NCBI GenBank assembly: GCA_905250125.1
Contig: CAJNOL010000812.1
Coordinates: 1 to 64,000 of the forward strand
DNA: 64,000 nt
Source of the DNA: Rotaria sordida
Taxonomy: Eukaryota; Rotifera; Eurotatoria; Philodinida; Philodinidae
Direction of reading: 5' to 3'
The notes beneath the pieces were generated by a model. The model was not told the DNA's origin. It saw only the letters and a program-made list of their open reading frames with translations, and did no database searches. Below are positions 38,701 through 49,959 of this stretch, piece after piece (positions within the stretch are counted from its first letter, which is position 1; each line of letters starts with the position of its first letter). The translations under genes were made by a program, and so were the position numbers.

Positions 38701-41651
38701 AGTTATCCACTTAGGATAGTAGACAAATTAAACTTGCAGAGACAAAATAAAATTTCAACTACATGTTATAATTGTTCGGAATTTGTTTGTAACGAATATT
38801 CTGTAAAACACATTTTTTTGTATTACTTGTTCGAAATAATGAAGGAGTAAAAAAAATCAATTTATGAAAATATATATTGTTAGTATAGTACTTAAATAGG
38901 GCTGGTAGTACTCGGGTTAATCTCACCATAAACTAGTCGTAGTGGGAAAATGACTTTTCGTCTCACTTTTTCATTACGATCTCCGGACATTAGAAAAAAG
39001 GTTGGACGTTCGGAATGGAGTTCTCAATACTAAAAATCAATGAAATGTGACAAAAAACAGAATGTTTGGAGTGAAATTTGTCCAGGAGTTCGTGACAGAC
39101 TCTGACAATCTATTGTTAGTGGTTAAACAGCGAAATTTTGACTAGACATCGGAATGAGAAAGTTCGGAAATTCGTAATGACAAAGACAGAATGGTCGTAA
39201 TGAAAACTTCCGAACACTCTCTCACACCATTCAGATTTTCCTACTTTTCTATTACGATCTCCCGTACAAAAATGTTTACGAACTCCGTTCATAAATCTTT
39301 AAGAACAAAAATTCATTTCCGAATACTCGGATACCTGTTCTGAGTTCGAAATGACTTGAGACGAAAAGTACGTTCACCCAACTCAGCACTCGAAGCAGGG
39401 GCAGAGGTGCAGAGTAGTTGATTCCTAGAAAAAGGACCATTGTGTGGATGAATTTTAGGAGCAGGGAGGTTTTATGTCGCACACGCTTCCTACCATGAAT
39501 TACGCTTCTGAAAATAGATTTTACTCTAAAAGGAGTAGAAATTCAGACTTTCTACAGACTGTATATCAATAACATCTCGTTATAATCTATGAATTACTTC
39601 CTTATTACATTCTCTTCTGGATGATTTTCTCAAATCGATAGAATAAAACGATTTTTCCTATAATTAGCAACAATAACTGCATTGTATTTGATATTTTAAT
39701 TATTCAGGGATTGTGCTAATAGTTTTCTTTTGTGCTAAGAATATATTTACAATAAAAGATTTATTTCTTTCAATAAAATAAAATATATTTTAGGTACTCG
39801 GTAGTTTTGATATAATGGATTATTCACTTCTATTGGCTATTCATAATATAACTGAAGAAATGAAATCAACACAAAATCATTCACTTATATCATCATTATC
39901 ATCAAATGAAAATGAAAAATTAACATCGATACCAACCGATTCTGATATTGCTATGGCACAATTTTCTAATCATCCAACATATATACAATATTTACGTGTT
40001 ATTGAATTTATTCGTGCACAACAAGAACATTCAGCTTTAAATACTAGACAATCATTATCAGATACACGTATTAATAATGTTGATACAGAAAGTATTAAAA
40101 CAGTTAAAGAAAATTTATCACCAGTATTAAGTACAGTTACAAATAGAATATCTCAATCAAATGAAGAATCATCAAATTCTACAAATATTATATTTCATCC
40201 ACAGAGTAAAGGTTTAATACATCATAAATTGAGTTCAGCATCAACATCTCATTTAACTGATGGTTTAATTGGTGATGATGTTTGGTACAATCGACAAAGT
40301 CTTTCACGTCTTGCAATGTATGTTTTCCTTTTTTTTTTTTTTTTTATTTAAATTAAAAAATTTCTAGTAGTGAAATAAATATTATCACATAATTTAGTTT
40401 GAAATTAAAAGCTTTAAAATTTAAGAGACATCATAGATAGAGATATAAGCCAATGTATTGATCGACTGAATCACTTGATCATTGGGGCTCAGAGAATTTT
40501 TTCTAAAAATCAAGGGCTTACACGTCTAATTATAGATTCTAATAAAAAACAAAAAATGTTTTTGTCTATTTATTATTAAAATATTTTTGTAAAATAATAT
40601 TTGCTACAATTTCAAGAAATTAATTTATGTTTACTTTTATAATAGGGCTGGTATACCAGCTGTGAATCAAAACGGTGATTTATTATTATTATATGTTGGT
40701 GTTATTGATATTCTACAAAATTATCGTCTTCGTAAAAAATTAGAACATGTATTTAAATCAACATTAGTAACTAGGGTATAATTAAACGAACAAAAAAAAA
40801 AAAAAACGAATTTTTACATTCAACAAAAAAAAATATTTTTTTGTATAGGAAGAAATATCTGTTTGTAATCCAAGTCATTATGGTGCTCGATTTGTCAGAT
40901 TTCTTTCACATAAAGTATTCCGTAAAGGTATGTATTTTTCCTAAATAAACTACATCATCTAATAACGAATTGCACTAGTATAAATAATACAATTAATGGA
41001 AAAATGCTTTGTCCTATATATGTCAAGAAGAAATAGAAATCTATCTATCCATCATGATGTCTGTGTGTATATTCTTTTCAAAAAAAAAAAAAGAAATCGT
41101 TTGTTTTTGCAATCAGAAACTACTAGACAGTTGTTACTCAGTACAAAGAGAAATCGACATCTGATCAAAAAAAAAATATATACATCTCATACTATACTTG
41201 TGAAGTTAGAAATAATTGAAGGATTTTGATTTTTGGTAAATTATGCATTACTTCTTATGTAAATGAATTTAAGGAACATCTACTATTTGTTTAATAAACC
41301 ATCTCTTCTTGACTTTCTAAGGAAGGTATCATTTGCCTAGGTGTTTTTTTTTCTAAGAAAGCAAGGCCCTATGAAATTCTAAGTTGTAAATAATTATACA
41401 TTTGACTTTTTTTTGTTTTGTTTTAGGAAGTCGAACTGGAAACACTTTATTATCTGATAGTCAGTCAAATATAGATCGCGTTACTTTTCATAGTAGCAGG
41501 TAAGAATATTTTTCTTTTTTTAATTTATCTATTAAATAAAATTTAATTTAGATTATTAAATCCATCTTCATCAAATCGTTCACAATTAAGTGATGATAAT
41601 TCATCAATAACCAACGATAACAAAAACGAAATGCATCGTATAAAATCTTGA
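35741..41651 (+). CDS. PIP5K1: Phosphatidylinositol-4-phosphate 5-kinase, type I (copy 2)
   Basis: This is a second PI4P 5-kinase. Nine exons join in phase: 35741-35929, 35983-36218, 37536-37653, 37723-38175, 39794-40317, 40646-40775, 40849-40927, 41427-41499 and 41552-41651 (633 residues). Key residues are PGASGS (195-200), Lys213 in IIKT, YDLKGS, Asp341 in IMDYSLL, Asp528 in VIDIL and Glu540 in KLEH (type I signature). The N-terminus is H/S-rich and variable. An insert of about 165 S/T/N-rich residues separates MDYSLL from GIPAVN; in copy 1 the same gap is about 60 residues. Compared with copy 1 the central kinase exons are fused (37723-38175 equals three exons of copy 1), so introns were lost or gained after duplication. 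Introns 36219-37535 and 38176-39793 hold Mutator-type and piggyBac-type elements. Confidence 0.92.
36648..37334. mobile_element. Mutator-type element with long inverted repeats and a 9-base target duplication
   Basis: Inverted arms of about 120 bases (36648-36770 and 37215-37334) share TCCAAATTGCGAAC and AATAACGTTGATCTTATTTT. They are flanked by identical CTGTATGTG (36639-36647 and 37335-37343). A 9-base duplication and long terminal repeats fit Mutator-like elements. The interior holds a minus-strand FLYWCH-like frame, a domain known to accompany MULE transposases. It lies in the intron 36219-37535 of the second PIP5K. Confidence 0.75.
36833..37118 (-). pseudogene. FLYWCH-like zinc-finger fragment inside the Mutator-type element
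   Basis: The frame from 37118 reads [20 protein letters not shown] then [19 protein letters not shown], which fits the FLYWCH pattern of aromatic residues and a C-x4-C pair. The frame stops at about 36927. A neighbouring frame continues with [20 protein letters not shown] and an acidic end, closing with TAG at 36833-36835, so one frameshift (or a tiny intron) separates the two halves. Only one of the two expected histidines is obvious. It is probably a decayed or truncated DNA-binding domain of a transposase; a functional short protein is less likely. Confidence 0.5.
38351..38920. mobile_element. piggyBac-type non-autonomous element (TTAA target)
   Basis: TTAA (38351-38354) is followed by CCCTAGTACTACCAGCATGG, and the right end reads GGGCTGGTAGTACTCGGG then TTAA (38917-38920). 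The terminal inverted repeats (CCCTAGTACTACCAGC and the inverse CCCGAGTACTACCAGC) and the TTAA target are hallmarks of piggyBac transposons. About 560 internal bases carry no transposase frame. It is inserted in the intron 38176-39793 of the second PIP5K. Confidence 0.85.
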
Positions 41652-41908
41652 TTAAAATATATGCATATATATATTTATTTATTATTATTTTTTTTTTTTC
41701 ATTTGTCTTTCTATGAATAACAATGATCTCTTCAATAATTGTTTTTCTTTTTTTATATTAAAAATCAAGATAAAACAAATCATGCATGAAATGTTTTTCT
41801 TTTCTTCTGAACTGTTATGCATTCATATGTAAATTTATATTAAAAATAAGAACAAAGCCAAAAGAAGAAAAATAAAAAAAAGAATTTGTTTAAATAAATA
41901 AAAGATAA

Positions 41909-41922
41909 AATCTTTTTCTCAG
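41909..41922 (+). promoter_or_regulatory. Possible 3' splice acceptor just upstream of the PNPT1 start
   Basis: A pyrimidine tract TCTTTTTCTC ends in AG at 41921-41922, 15 bases before the PNPT1 ATG at 41938. The upstream gene stops only 286 bases away and has no visible room for a standard promoter. This could be a spliced-leader acceptor or the end of a small 5' UTR intron. Confidence 0.4.
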
Positions 41923-41937
41923 ATATTTAAATATAAA

Positions 41938-44900
41938 ATGATTCTACTACGAAAAATTATCAAACCAACAATTCATATTCGATTCGCTAGTCGGTATGTT
42001 AATGTCTATCGAAAGAAAAAAAAACATACGAATACTTCTTATTTAGTATATCATTTCGAATTAATGAATTAGCACGATTCAGTGATGGAAGTGCAATAGC
42101 TCAAGTGACTATTTTTCGCAAAAAAAAAAATTTCTATAACATATTTCTTTATATTATATAGTTAAATAACACAAGTGTACTTGTGACAAGTGTTAGTAAA
42201 ACTAAAACATTATCATCATCAAGTCAACCATCATTTTTACCATTAACTGTAAAACGAATAAAAATTTTTTTTTTCGTTATGTTTCTTTTTTTTTGTTTTG
42301 TATTCTTAGGTTGATTATCGAGAAAAAGCAGCAGCAGCTGGTCGAATACCAACAAATTATTTACGAAAAGAATTAGGTTTAACTGATCATGAAATTTTAA
42401 CTGGACGCATGATCGGTAGGATAAAAATAAAATACACCTATGAATTGTATTATATTATTAATTATTTAGATCGTTCAATAAGACCTTTATTTTTAAATGG
42501 ATATGTCTATGATACACAAGTAAAGGGTGTTTCATAAGTTCTACAGCTTAGAGAAAATTTGTTTATATATAAATGAAGAGTAATCTCTACCCAACTATAT
42601 CTATATGAACTTCGAGTACTTACGACGATATTTTAAATGGTATATTATCCGATGATAATATCTCTTTTAATAAGATAGTAATCTCCTGATCTACGCAAGG
42701 CCGACATTCTTAGTTTGTTTCGTTCGAGAGTTATAATATCTTTCCTGAGACTTCGCGATTTCAGCCAATTGACCTGTGATCACTCGGAAAAGCAGTTAGG
42801 CAGGGGTAATTTACCATGCTGAATCGAATGATGATATTTTCCAAATGTCGACTCCTTTGTTATACGGAGGTTGATTGTCGAATTTCAGAAATATTGTGAT
42901 AAACTAATTAGATCAGTTCGAACGTCAAACAGATATCATCATTGAACTTAGCGTGATGAATTTCTTCTGTCTAGCTGCTTTTCCACGTGATCACGGGTCA
43001 ATTCACTGAAATCGATGGATTTCAGGAAAGACATTCTAAGTCTCGAATAGAACAAGCTAGAAATATCGGCCCTGGGTAGATCGAAAGAAAAATATCATTT
43101 TCAAAAATCTCTTTCAAGGACTCCTCTGATTAGTTAACTTCTGACCATTCAAATTTCGATACACTTCCATCAGCTCCGGGTCTTCTTTCTTCAATGGTGA
43201 AAACCTCAGGTCTCTACGATATGTCTATCAAAACTTATTGAAAAAAAAACATTGAAGCACATTGTATTTTGAAATGGATAGTACGGATCGCCTTGTGTAA
43301 TTGTGTCACGTTACTAGAGCCCATCGAGTTCAAGAATTTGTGAGTCTGGATCCGATCGACACAAAATTTTCAGAGCCGAACCCGACCGGATCCGAGCAAG
43401 ACCCAATGGTAGAGCGCTTCATCGAGTCCAAAAACGACTTGCTGGATCCGGTCAAAGAAATGTCAACCGTTTCGTCATTTTTTGTGCTAATACGTTATTC
43501 AAACGTTCATTCTGTAGGGAAATACTTTCTCTTTCACTTCATCTATTTAGAGAAACATTAGAATTCATGATGGTCAAAAGTTTTTACAAGAAAAATGCCG
43601 GATCCAAGTTTGGACTCGGACTTTCTTTATTAAAAAATTTCGGTTATGAAAGACTCTAATGCTTCTCTAAATAAATGAGGTAAAAGAGAAAGTATTTCCC
43701 TACAATATGAACGTTTGAATAATGCATTAGCATAAAAAATGACGGAACGGCTGACATTTTTTTGACCAGATCCAGCAAGTCATTTTTGGACCCGATGAAG
43801 GGCTCTATCCGATAGGCTCCACATGTTACATACAATGAGTTCATAATTCATTAAAAATTCTTATTTGCATTTATAACATCGTTCTATGTACTCGAAACTC
43901 ACGTAGATATAATTGAATAGGAATCACTCTTTGTTTACGAATAAACTAATTTTTATAAAGACCTATTAACTTATGAAACACCGTTTATGATTATTAATAA
44001 ATTATTTTTTATTAATAGGTTACTTGTAATATATTGTCTGTAGATGGTATGATAGAACCTGATGTATTAGCAATCAATGCAGGTATGAAAGAACTTAATA
44101 CGGAATGTAAAACGTTGTCTTATGAATGCTGAAGGAATCCATGAGCAATCAAAAAAGTACTGAAGTTATATAGAGACCTCTTCCTCACCCTTGCCATCAG
44201 CTTCCAATATCACACAAATATCTGTGTGGGATTACTGAAACTTTACTTTCAATAATAGAACACTGAATTGACTTTAGTTAAGTCTAAAGCTCTTAAAGTA
44301 GGATTAATCAGGGATTTAAGTCATTTTTCTTAGAAACCTTAAATATTGTTTCATTTAGCTTCTGCATCATTAGCAACATCTGATATTCCTTGGAATGGAC
44401 CGATTGGTAAGCTTATTGTTTTTTTTTTGAGTGAATTTATTTCAATTTATTAATTTTTGTATTAGCTGCTGTTCGTATTGGTTCTATCGATGGAAAATTT
44501 ATTGCTAATCCTACTCGTCAACAAATGCAAAAAAGTGATCTTAATCTAGTCGTATCAGTTAATCCTAAAGGACGTCTTGGTAAAACAAAACAAAACAAAA
44601 TCTAAAAATTAATTCTTTTTGTTTTATGTGTTTAGTAATGATTGATGCATCAGCAAATCGTTTATCAGATGAAAAATTTTTTTCTGCACTTGAATTTAGT
44701 ATTGAATGTTGTCTACCTATAATTGATCAAATAAAACAACTTTCAAATAAAACAAAACGTACAAATATTGAATTACAAAAATTTGATAATTTATTAATGG
44801 AAAAAATTTCAATATTATCTTATGATCGTCTTGTAAAAATTTTTACTGATTCTACACTTGATAAAATTGCTCGTGATACAGCAATTACAACATTACGTCA

Positions 44901-47900
44901 AGATATTCTTAATGAATTATTATTAAATGAAGAAATTTCAATAAATAATATATCAGATATATTTTCATATGTTGTTAAAAAAATATTTCGTAATTTAATA
45001 TTTGAAAAATCACATCGATGTGATGGTCGTTTATTTAATCAATTACGTAAAATTAATTGTAATATTAATTTATATGAACCATTACATGGTTCAGCTTTAT
45101 TTCAACGTGGTCAAACACAAGTTTTATGTACAGTTGCATTTGATGCACTTGATTCACAATATCGTTCTAATGATTTTATATGGAGAACTGGACATAAACG
45201 TAAACCATTTATTCTTCATTATGAATTTCCACCTTATGCAATAAATGAAATTGGTCGAACATATGGAAGAGCTGATCGAAGAGAATTAGGTCATGGTGCT
45301 TTAGCAGAAAAAGCTGTTGAACCAATTGTACCAAATGAAGTTCCATTTTTGATTCGATTAACATCAGAAGTATTAGAATCGAATGGATCGTCATCAATGG
45401 CAAGTGTATGTGCTGCAAGTTTAGCACTTATGGATGCAGGTAAAATAAGATTTTTATTTAGAATATTAATGAAAATTAACATGTCAGTTTGTTAATATAA
45501 AAATTGATTTCGACTCGAGAAATAATTTTCTTTTGGTAACTTGGATTCGAACTTTGTCACAGTTGGAATAACATTCTAGAGTCTTATACACGACTCTACT
45601 AGAAAGTACAAAAAACTGTATCATTATTATTATTATTGACAAGTGAACTACACGAATTGATATCCGTTGTTTGAATCCACGAAGACGTCTTGATAAGACT
45701 ATGAATAAAGTGATCCTAATTTGGCTCCACAGTCTCATAGGGACGAACGCCTCTAGACCAAGCCTTGAAACGGGTCACTCGGCCCGACGATTTTATCCTT
45801 TTTTTGACATCTGACTCACCCTTGAGAGGGATAGGCGGAACGTTTCTGCGCCACTCTTCCCTCCGGTCATCACTTTTTTCTAAAAGACGAAAAATATGCA
45901 ATAGCTCTCCATTGAGTAAAAAAATCTTTGTAAAAGAAATTTTCTTCGGGCTTGGACCAGGCCATAAAAAAGTGGCCTGATTTTGAGGCCTGTTCTAGAC
46001 TTTTACTAATATCATCAAGGCTAGGATTTTTTGAGAAAATAATGGTTTTCTATAAAGTTTGACGAAAGTAAATCGGAATTGGAGAATTCGAATCTGTAAT
46101 AAATTCCTCGAAATTATATACTTGCTTTCATGGTCTACTCTCCTACAACAGCTTTTCCCGATGTGAAAAAATTTAGTATACAATTTTGAGAAACTAATTA
46201 CAGATTCGAATTCTTCGATTTACTTTCGTCAACCCTTATAGAAAATCATTATTTTCTCAAAAAACCGTTTTCTTCGTGAAAAACTGATAACTGTTGCATC
46301 CTTAACGGTCCAATATAAGCTCAAGGTCAGATGGTTCTCTCTTTAGGAATTAATGTAAAGCATGAATAAAATAAACTGTTTACATGAGATCAAATACTGA
46401 AGTACAGGTTCTCAAGTTAATGTTACCGAAACTCAGATCCGTGAATTCCTGGTCAGAAAACTCAGAAAAATAGTCGAAACTTGAAAGCATGAATTCGGCT
46501 ATAACCAAACAGTGCTGACCACTGAATTCATGTTTTCAACCGTTTTCCGGCTTGAAATTGAAAGTCTCTCGTATGATAAATAGGTGTACAAATCCATGAA
46601 CCTGTTGCTGGTGTTGCTATTGGACTTGTTTCAAAATGTGCTGATGATGGTACAGTTACTGATTATCGTATATTAACTGATATTCTTGTAAATATTGTAT
46701 TTTTGTTTACGAATTTCAAACTTATAACACATTTATGTTTTTGTTTAATAGGGTATTGAAGATTATATGGGTGATACAGATTTTAAAGTAGCTGGAACAC
46801 GAAATAGTATAACTGCATTACAAGTATATTTTTGTATAAGGAAATTTGATTTGAAAATTTTCTTTATCTCTCTAGGCTGATATAAAAAATATGGAAGGAT
46901 TACCATTAAATATTGTTCAAGATGCACTTCGAGCTGCACGAGGTTATATAAAATACACGTGTGTATTTTTTTTTGAATTTTTTTGAAAAATGTTTATTCT
47001 CTAGATGCTCGTTGTAAAATAATTGATATTATGAATAAAACTATAAGTGAATCACGAAAAACTAAAAAACAAAATACACCTGAATTAGAAACATTAACTA
47101 TACCAGTTCATAAACGTGGTCGATTTCTTGGTGTTGGTGGTTTAAATTTAAAGAAAATTTTAACACAAACTGGTATTTACAAAAAAAATTGATCGAATTC
47201 TTTTTTTGTCATAAAAAAAAATTTCTTAAATTTAGGTGTAACAATATTACCAATTGATGAAATGACTTATTCTATATTTGCACCAAATAAAGATGCTTTA
47301 AATGAAGCTAAACAAATTATTGATAAACTTTTAGAAGACATGAAAGAACCAGAACTTGAATTCGGTGGAATTTATACGGGTAAAATTGTTGAAATACGTC
47401 CTAATGGTGTTCTTATACAATTATATCCAACAATGCCACCTGTTCTTTTACCAAATTCACAACTTGATCGACGAAAAGTAATACATACATTTCATTGAAA
47501 AGTAGTAGGATTGGCCCAACACAGCCAACATGCAGAGGAGGGTGTAAAAAAAAAAATTTTCGACTCTACTAGGAAAGGAAGAGTGCTTGATAGGAGGCCA
47601 CCCTGATGTAGATTTCTGCGGTCAATTACATCCACTAGTCACAGGAGCAGGTGTATAGCACAACGTAATCAGCATGCTATCGAATGAGTGATCCGAGACA
47701 TATAGCTGCTGGTAACTTGTCGAGAGGTTAATGAGATTCCGCTGGAAAGAAAACAAATATTTTTCATGACTGAGAGTCGGTTGTCACTTCTCCGATCGGA
47801 TCAGTCCTGAAAAACAATATCCCAAATTTCATTCAATAGAAAATTGTTGTTTTCTTGGAAATTGAAAATATCTCTTGATTATGGAACGAGTAAAACAAAA

Positions 47901-48382
47901 AAGTGCTATGAAGACTATTTGGAATTTATTGAATGTACTAAAGGAAAGCTATAGAATTGAACGGTCAATCTTCATTCTCAACCAGCTAATTATCCTGATC
48001 GTAATTTCATTCATTTAATGATAAAATAAACATAGCAAAAATTTATAACGAAATTTCAAACTTAAAATCTACTGTCACAAACACATTTTTCCTATTCATG
48101 ATTGTTAAAAATAAAAACATATAAATATTTGTTTTTTTTTCTTTATAGATTGATCATCCAAGTGTATTAGGTTTAAATGTTGGTGATGAATTACAAGTAA
48201 AATATTTTGGTCGTGATCCTGTATCAGGTACAATGCGTCTTTCACGAAAAATTCTACTCAATACTGGTAATATTGGTCCAGTACGAAATATGATTTCAAC
48301 GGAACAAGATAAAAAACGTCCTGGTATATGGGATATACGACCATTAAAAACACCCTCATCCGATGAAACAAAATCCAATTGA
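41938..48382 (+). CDS. PNPT1: Mitochondrial polyribonucleotide nucleotidyltransferase (PNPase)
   Basis: This is a phosphorolytic 3'-5' exoribonuclease of mitochondria. Fifteen exons join in phase: 41938-41993, 42047-42104, 42162-42248, 42310-42415, 42470-42519, 44019-44082, 44359-44406, 44466-44579, 44636-45439, 46584-46687, 46752-46823, 46876-46942, 47005-47172, 47236-47477 and 48149-48382 (757 residues, near the usual animal length of about 780). A basic targeting peptide opens the protein. The order is RNase PH 1 ([31 protein letters not shown]), the helical domain, RNase PH 2 ([30 protein letters not shown]), a KH domain with GVGG near residue 587 and an S1 domain from about 642. The catalytic aspartates are kept in [11 protein letters not shown] (Asp501, Asp507). 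Introns 42520-44018 and 45440-46583 are swollen by palindromic repeats; 47478-48148 holds GC-richer unassigned sequence. Confidence 0.95.
42690..43082. repeat. Nested palindrome A
   Basis: GGCCGACATTCTTAGTTTGTT pairs imperfectly with the inverse of ACAAGCTAGAAATATCGGCC, GTTCGAGAGTTATAATATC with GACATTCTAAGTCTCGAATAG, and the inner GACCTGTGATCACTCGGAAA with TTTCCACGTGATCACGGGTC. The centre is near 42890. Confidence 0.65.
43405..43815. repeat. Nested palindrome B
   Basis: GTAGAGCGCTTCATCGAGTCC pairs with the inverse of GGACCCGATGAAGGGCTCTA, and GACTTGCTGGATCCGGTCAAA with the inverse of TTGACCAGATCCAGCAAGTC. Mirror frames at 43301-43561 (plus) and 43656-43844 (minus) translate to nearly the same peptide (KNDLLDP/KNDLLDL, GKYFLF), purely from symmetry. 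Its sequence resembles blocks at 17820-17960 and 60882-61123. Confidence 0.65.
46026..46266. repeat. Palindromic element in PNPT1 intron
   Basis: The left arm (46026-46103: TTTTTTGAGAAAATAATGG, TTGACGAAAGTAAATCGGA, GAGAATTCGAATCTGTAAT) pairs with the right arm (46198-46266: ACAGATTCGAATTC, CGATTTACTTTCGTCAA, CATTATTTTCTCAAAAAA). The spacer is about 95 bases. Confidence 0.7.
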
Positions 48383-48650
48383 GAATAAAAAACTAGTTGA
48401 TTTTGTTGATTTGTTGTGTTCTGTTATACAGAATGTATTTGTTTCTATTCTAGATAAAATAAATATGATTTATATGAAATATAAACTTCAACAATTGATG
48501 TAGTTTTATTTTTATTGTAAAAACAGAATGCATGGCATTTTATTGCTGGTTTCTTTATAATAATAAATTATAAAAGTCTATTGAAGACCACTGAGTCCGT
48601 CTTTGATAATAAACTTCACAAAGAAAGATTTATAGAAGATAAGGAATGAT

Positions 48651-49388
48651 TTAAGCCCCCCCCCCCCCACTCAGAAACCAACTTTGTTACTTTTCATCCG
48701 ATTTCAACCAAAATTTCAGAGAATGTTAGTCTTTGCTAGAATAGATTATAGTTAAAATATCTTCCGAAATCTGCAAGCCATTCACGAGTTATAGTCAATT
48801 CATTGGTCAAAAATACCCTTTACGCGGGCAAGGTTTTCAACATGAGGATACTAGCTAAGCATATCGGTGTGGTTTTTGAAATTGTAGAGTGCCCCTAGGG
48901 CTAGGTCGTAATAGAGCTCGATTTTTTAATTTCCCTTTGTTTGGTTTTTAAAAAAACATTTTCGAAAAATTCTCAAATTCGTGACCAAAAAATCGCTAAT
49001 TAAAATCAAAGATCTAAGTTTTTTATTTAAACAAAGGAGAAATTAAAAAATCGGGCTCTATTACGACCTAGCCCCAAGTGTCTGCTATATAACAAAAAAA
49101 CATTACCACTTTTATTTTGAGTCGTTATTGAGTAAGGTTTGCTCGCGTAAACGGTATGCTCGAAAAAATTGATTTTGAGAAAAATGGAGAATAAGTTTTT
49201 AAAAACCTTATTTTTCTCAATAGGGGGGGGTTCAGAAAAACTTATGTAATATCCTTAAATCTCATCATAAAATCAATCAACTGTAGTGCATTCGAGAGTA
49301 GACACTTTGCTCTATCTAATGAGTTATAAATCACAAAATCGATAAATTTGACCAAATTTGACTTTTCTGAGGGGGAGGGGGGGCTTAA
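48651..49388. repeat. Palindromic element bounded by TTAA and C/G tracts
   Basis: The left end is TTAAGCCCCC (C run) ACTCAGAAA and the right end TTTTCTGAGGGGGAGG ... GGGCTTAA. Inner arms pair: CTTTACGCGGGCAAG against the inverse of TTTGCTCGCGTAAACGG, and GGGCTAGGTCGTAATAGAGC against GCTCTATTACGACCTAGCCC. TTAA is present at both ends (48651-48654, 49385-49388), as in the gap palindrome at 21926-22230. Confidence 0.7.
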
Positions 49389-49554
49389 TTTGAATTATAA
49401 ATTTCAGATAAAATTGAATTTTAAGTAAAAATAAATGCGGAAACTTCGGATTTAAATCCGAGAGTTATGTGTACTTCAAAAAGTGAATGAGACAGATGAG
49501 TCGTTCTAGAATATGGGGATATAAAAATTATTCTGGCAAACCTTATCTATAAAC

Positions 49555-49745
49555 ACTTGATTTCTATTGGCTACTGCTCAACCAATAGGATTTGGGGATG
49601 AATACAGCTCAGATTTGAACTCTTCACCTTGATTTACCCTAAGAAAGTCGTTTTTCCTATAACTTGATTTCTATTGATTACTGTTCAACCAATGGGATTT
49701 CGAGGCGAATAGAGCACAGATTCGAGTTCTCCACCCCAGAAAACC
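49555..49745. repeat. Two-copy tandem duplication, 107-base period
   Basis: ACTTGATTTCTATTGGCTAC near 49555 recurs as ACTTGATTTCTATTGATTAC at 49662. It is followed in both copies by TGCTCAACCAATAGGATTT-like sequence and a CAGATTTGAACTCTTCACC-like block. Confidence 0.65.
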
Positions 49746-49959
49746 TCGAACTATCATCTCTGTGATCGAAAGATAGAACTCTATTTGTGGATCAATTAGA
49801 GCGTGACAAAAACAGAACCGAATTCCGATTAATTATCTTTGCAATAGCTGAGTTGGCTTTCTTGTTTCCTTATGTTTTATATACCATTTTGTAGCTCGTA
49901 AAATTCTCTATCGAATGGTATATAATAGTTGGGGTTTTAGTTGACTATGATACGAAAAG

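Larger units (their letters stand above)
42525..43982. repeat. Large terminal-inverted-repeat element with two palindromes nested inside
   Basis: The ends GGTGTTTCATAAGTT (42526-42540) and AACTTATGAAACACC (43968-43982) are perfect inverses. The arms continue outside the nested elements (GAACTTCGAGTACTTACG against the inverse of GTACTCGAAACTCACG). No target duplication is obvious and there is no transposase frame. The whole 1.46 kb sits in the intron 42520-44018 of PNPT1. Confidence 0.75.

Noticed and set aside
43301-43844. Two open frames on opposite strands (86 and 62 codons) sharing KNDLLD and GKYFLF
   Set aside because: They are the two arms of nested palindrome B; no start context, splicing or domain supports translation.
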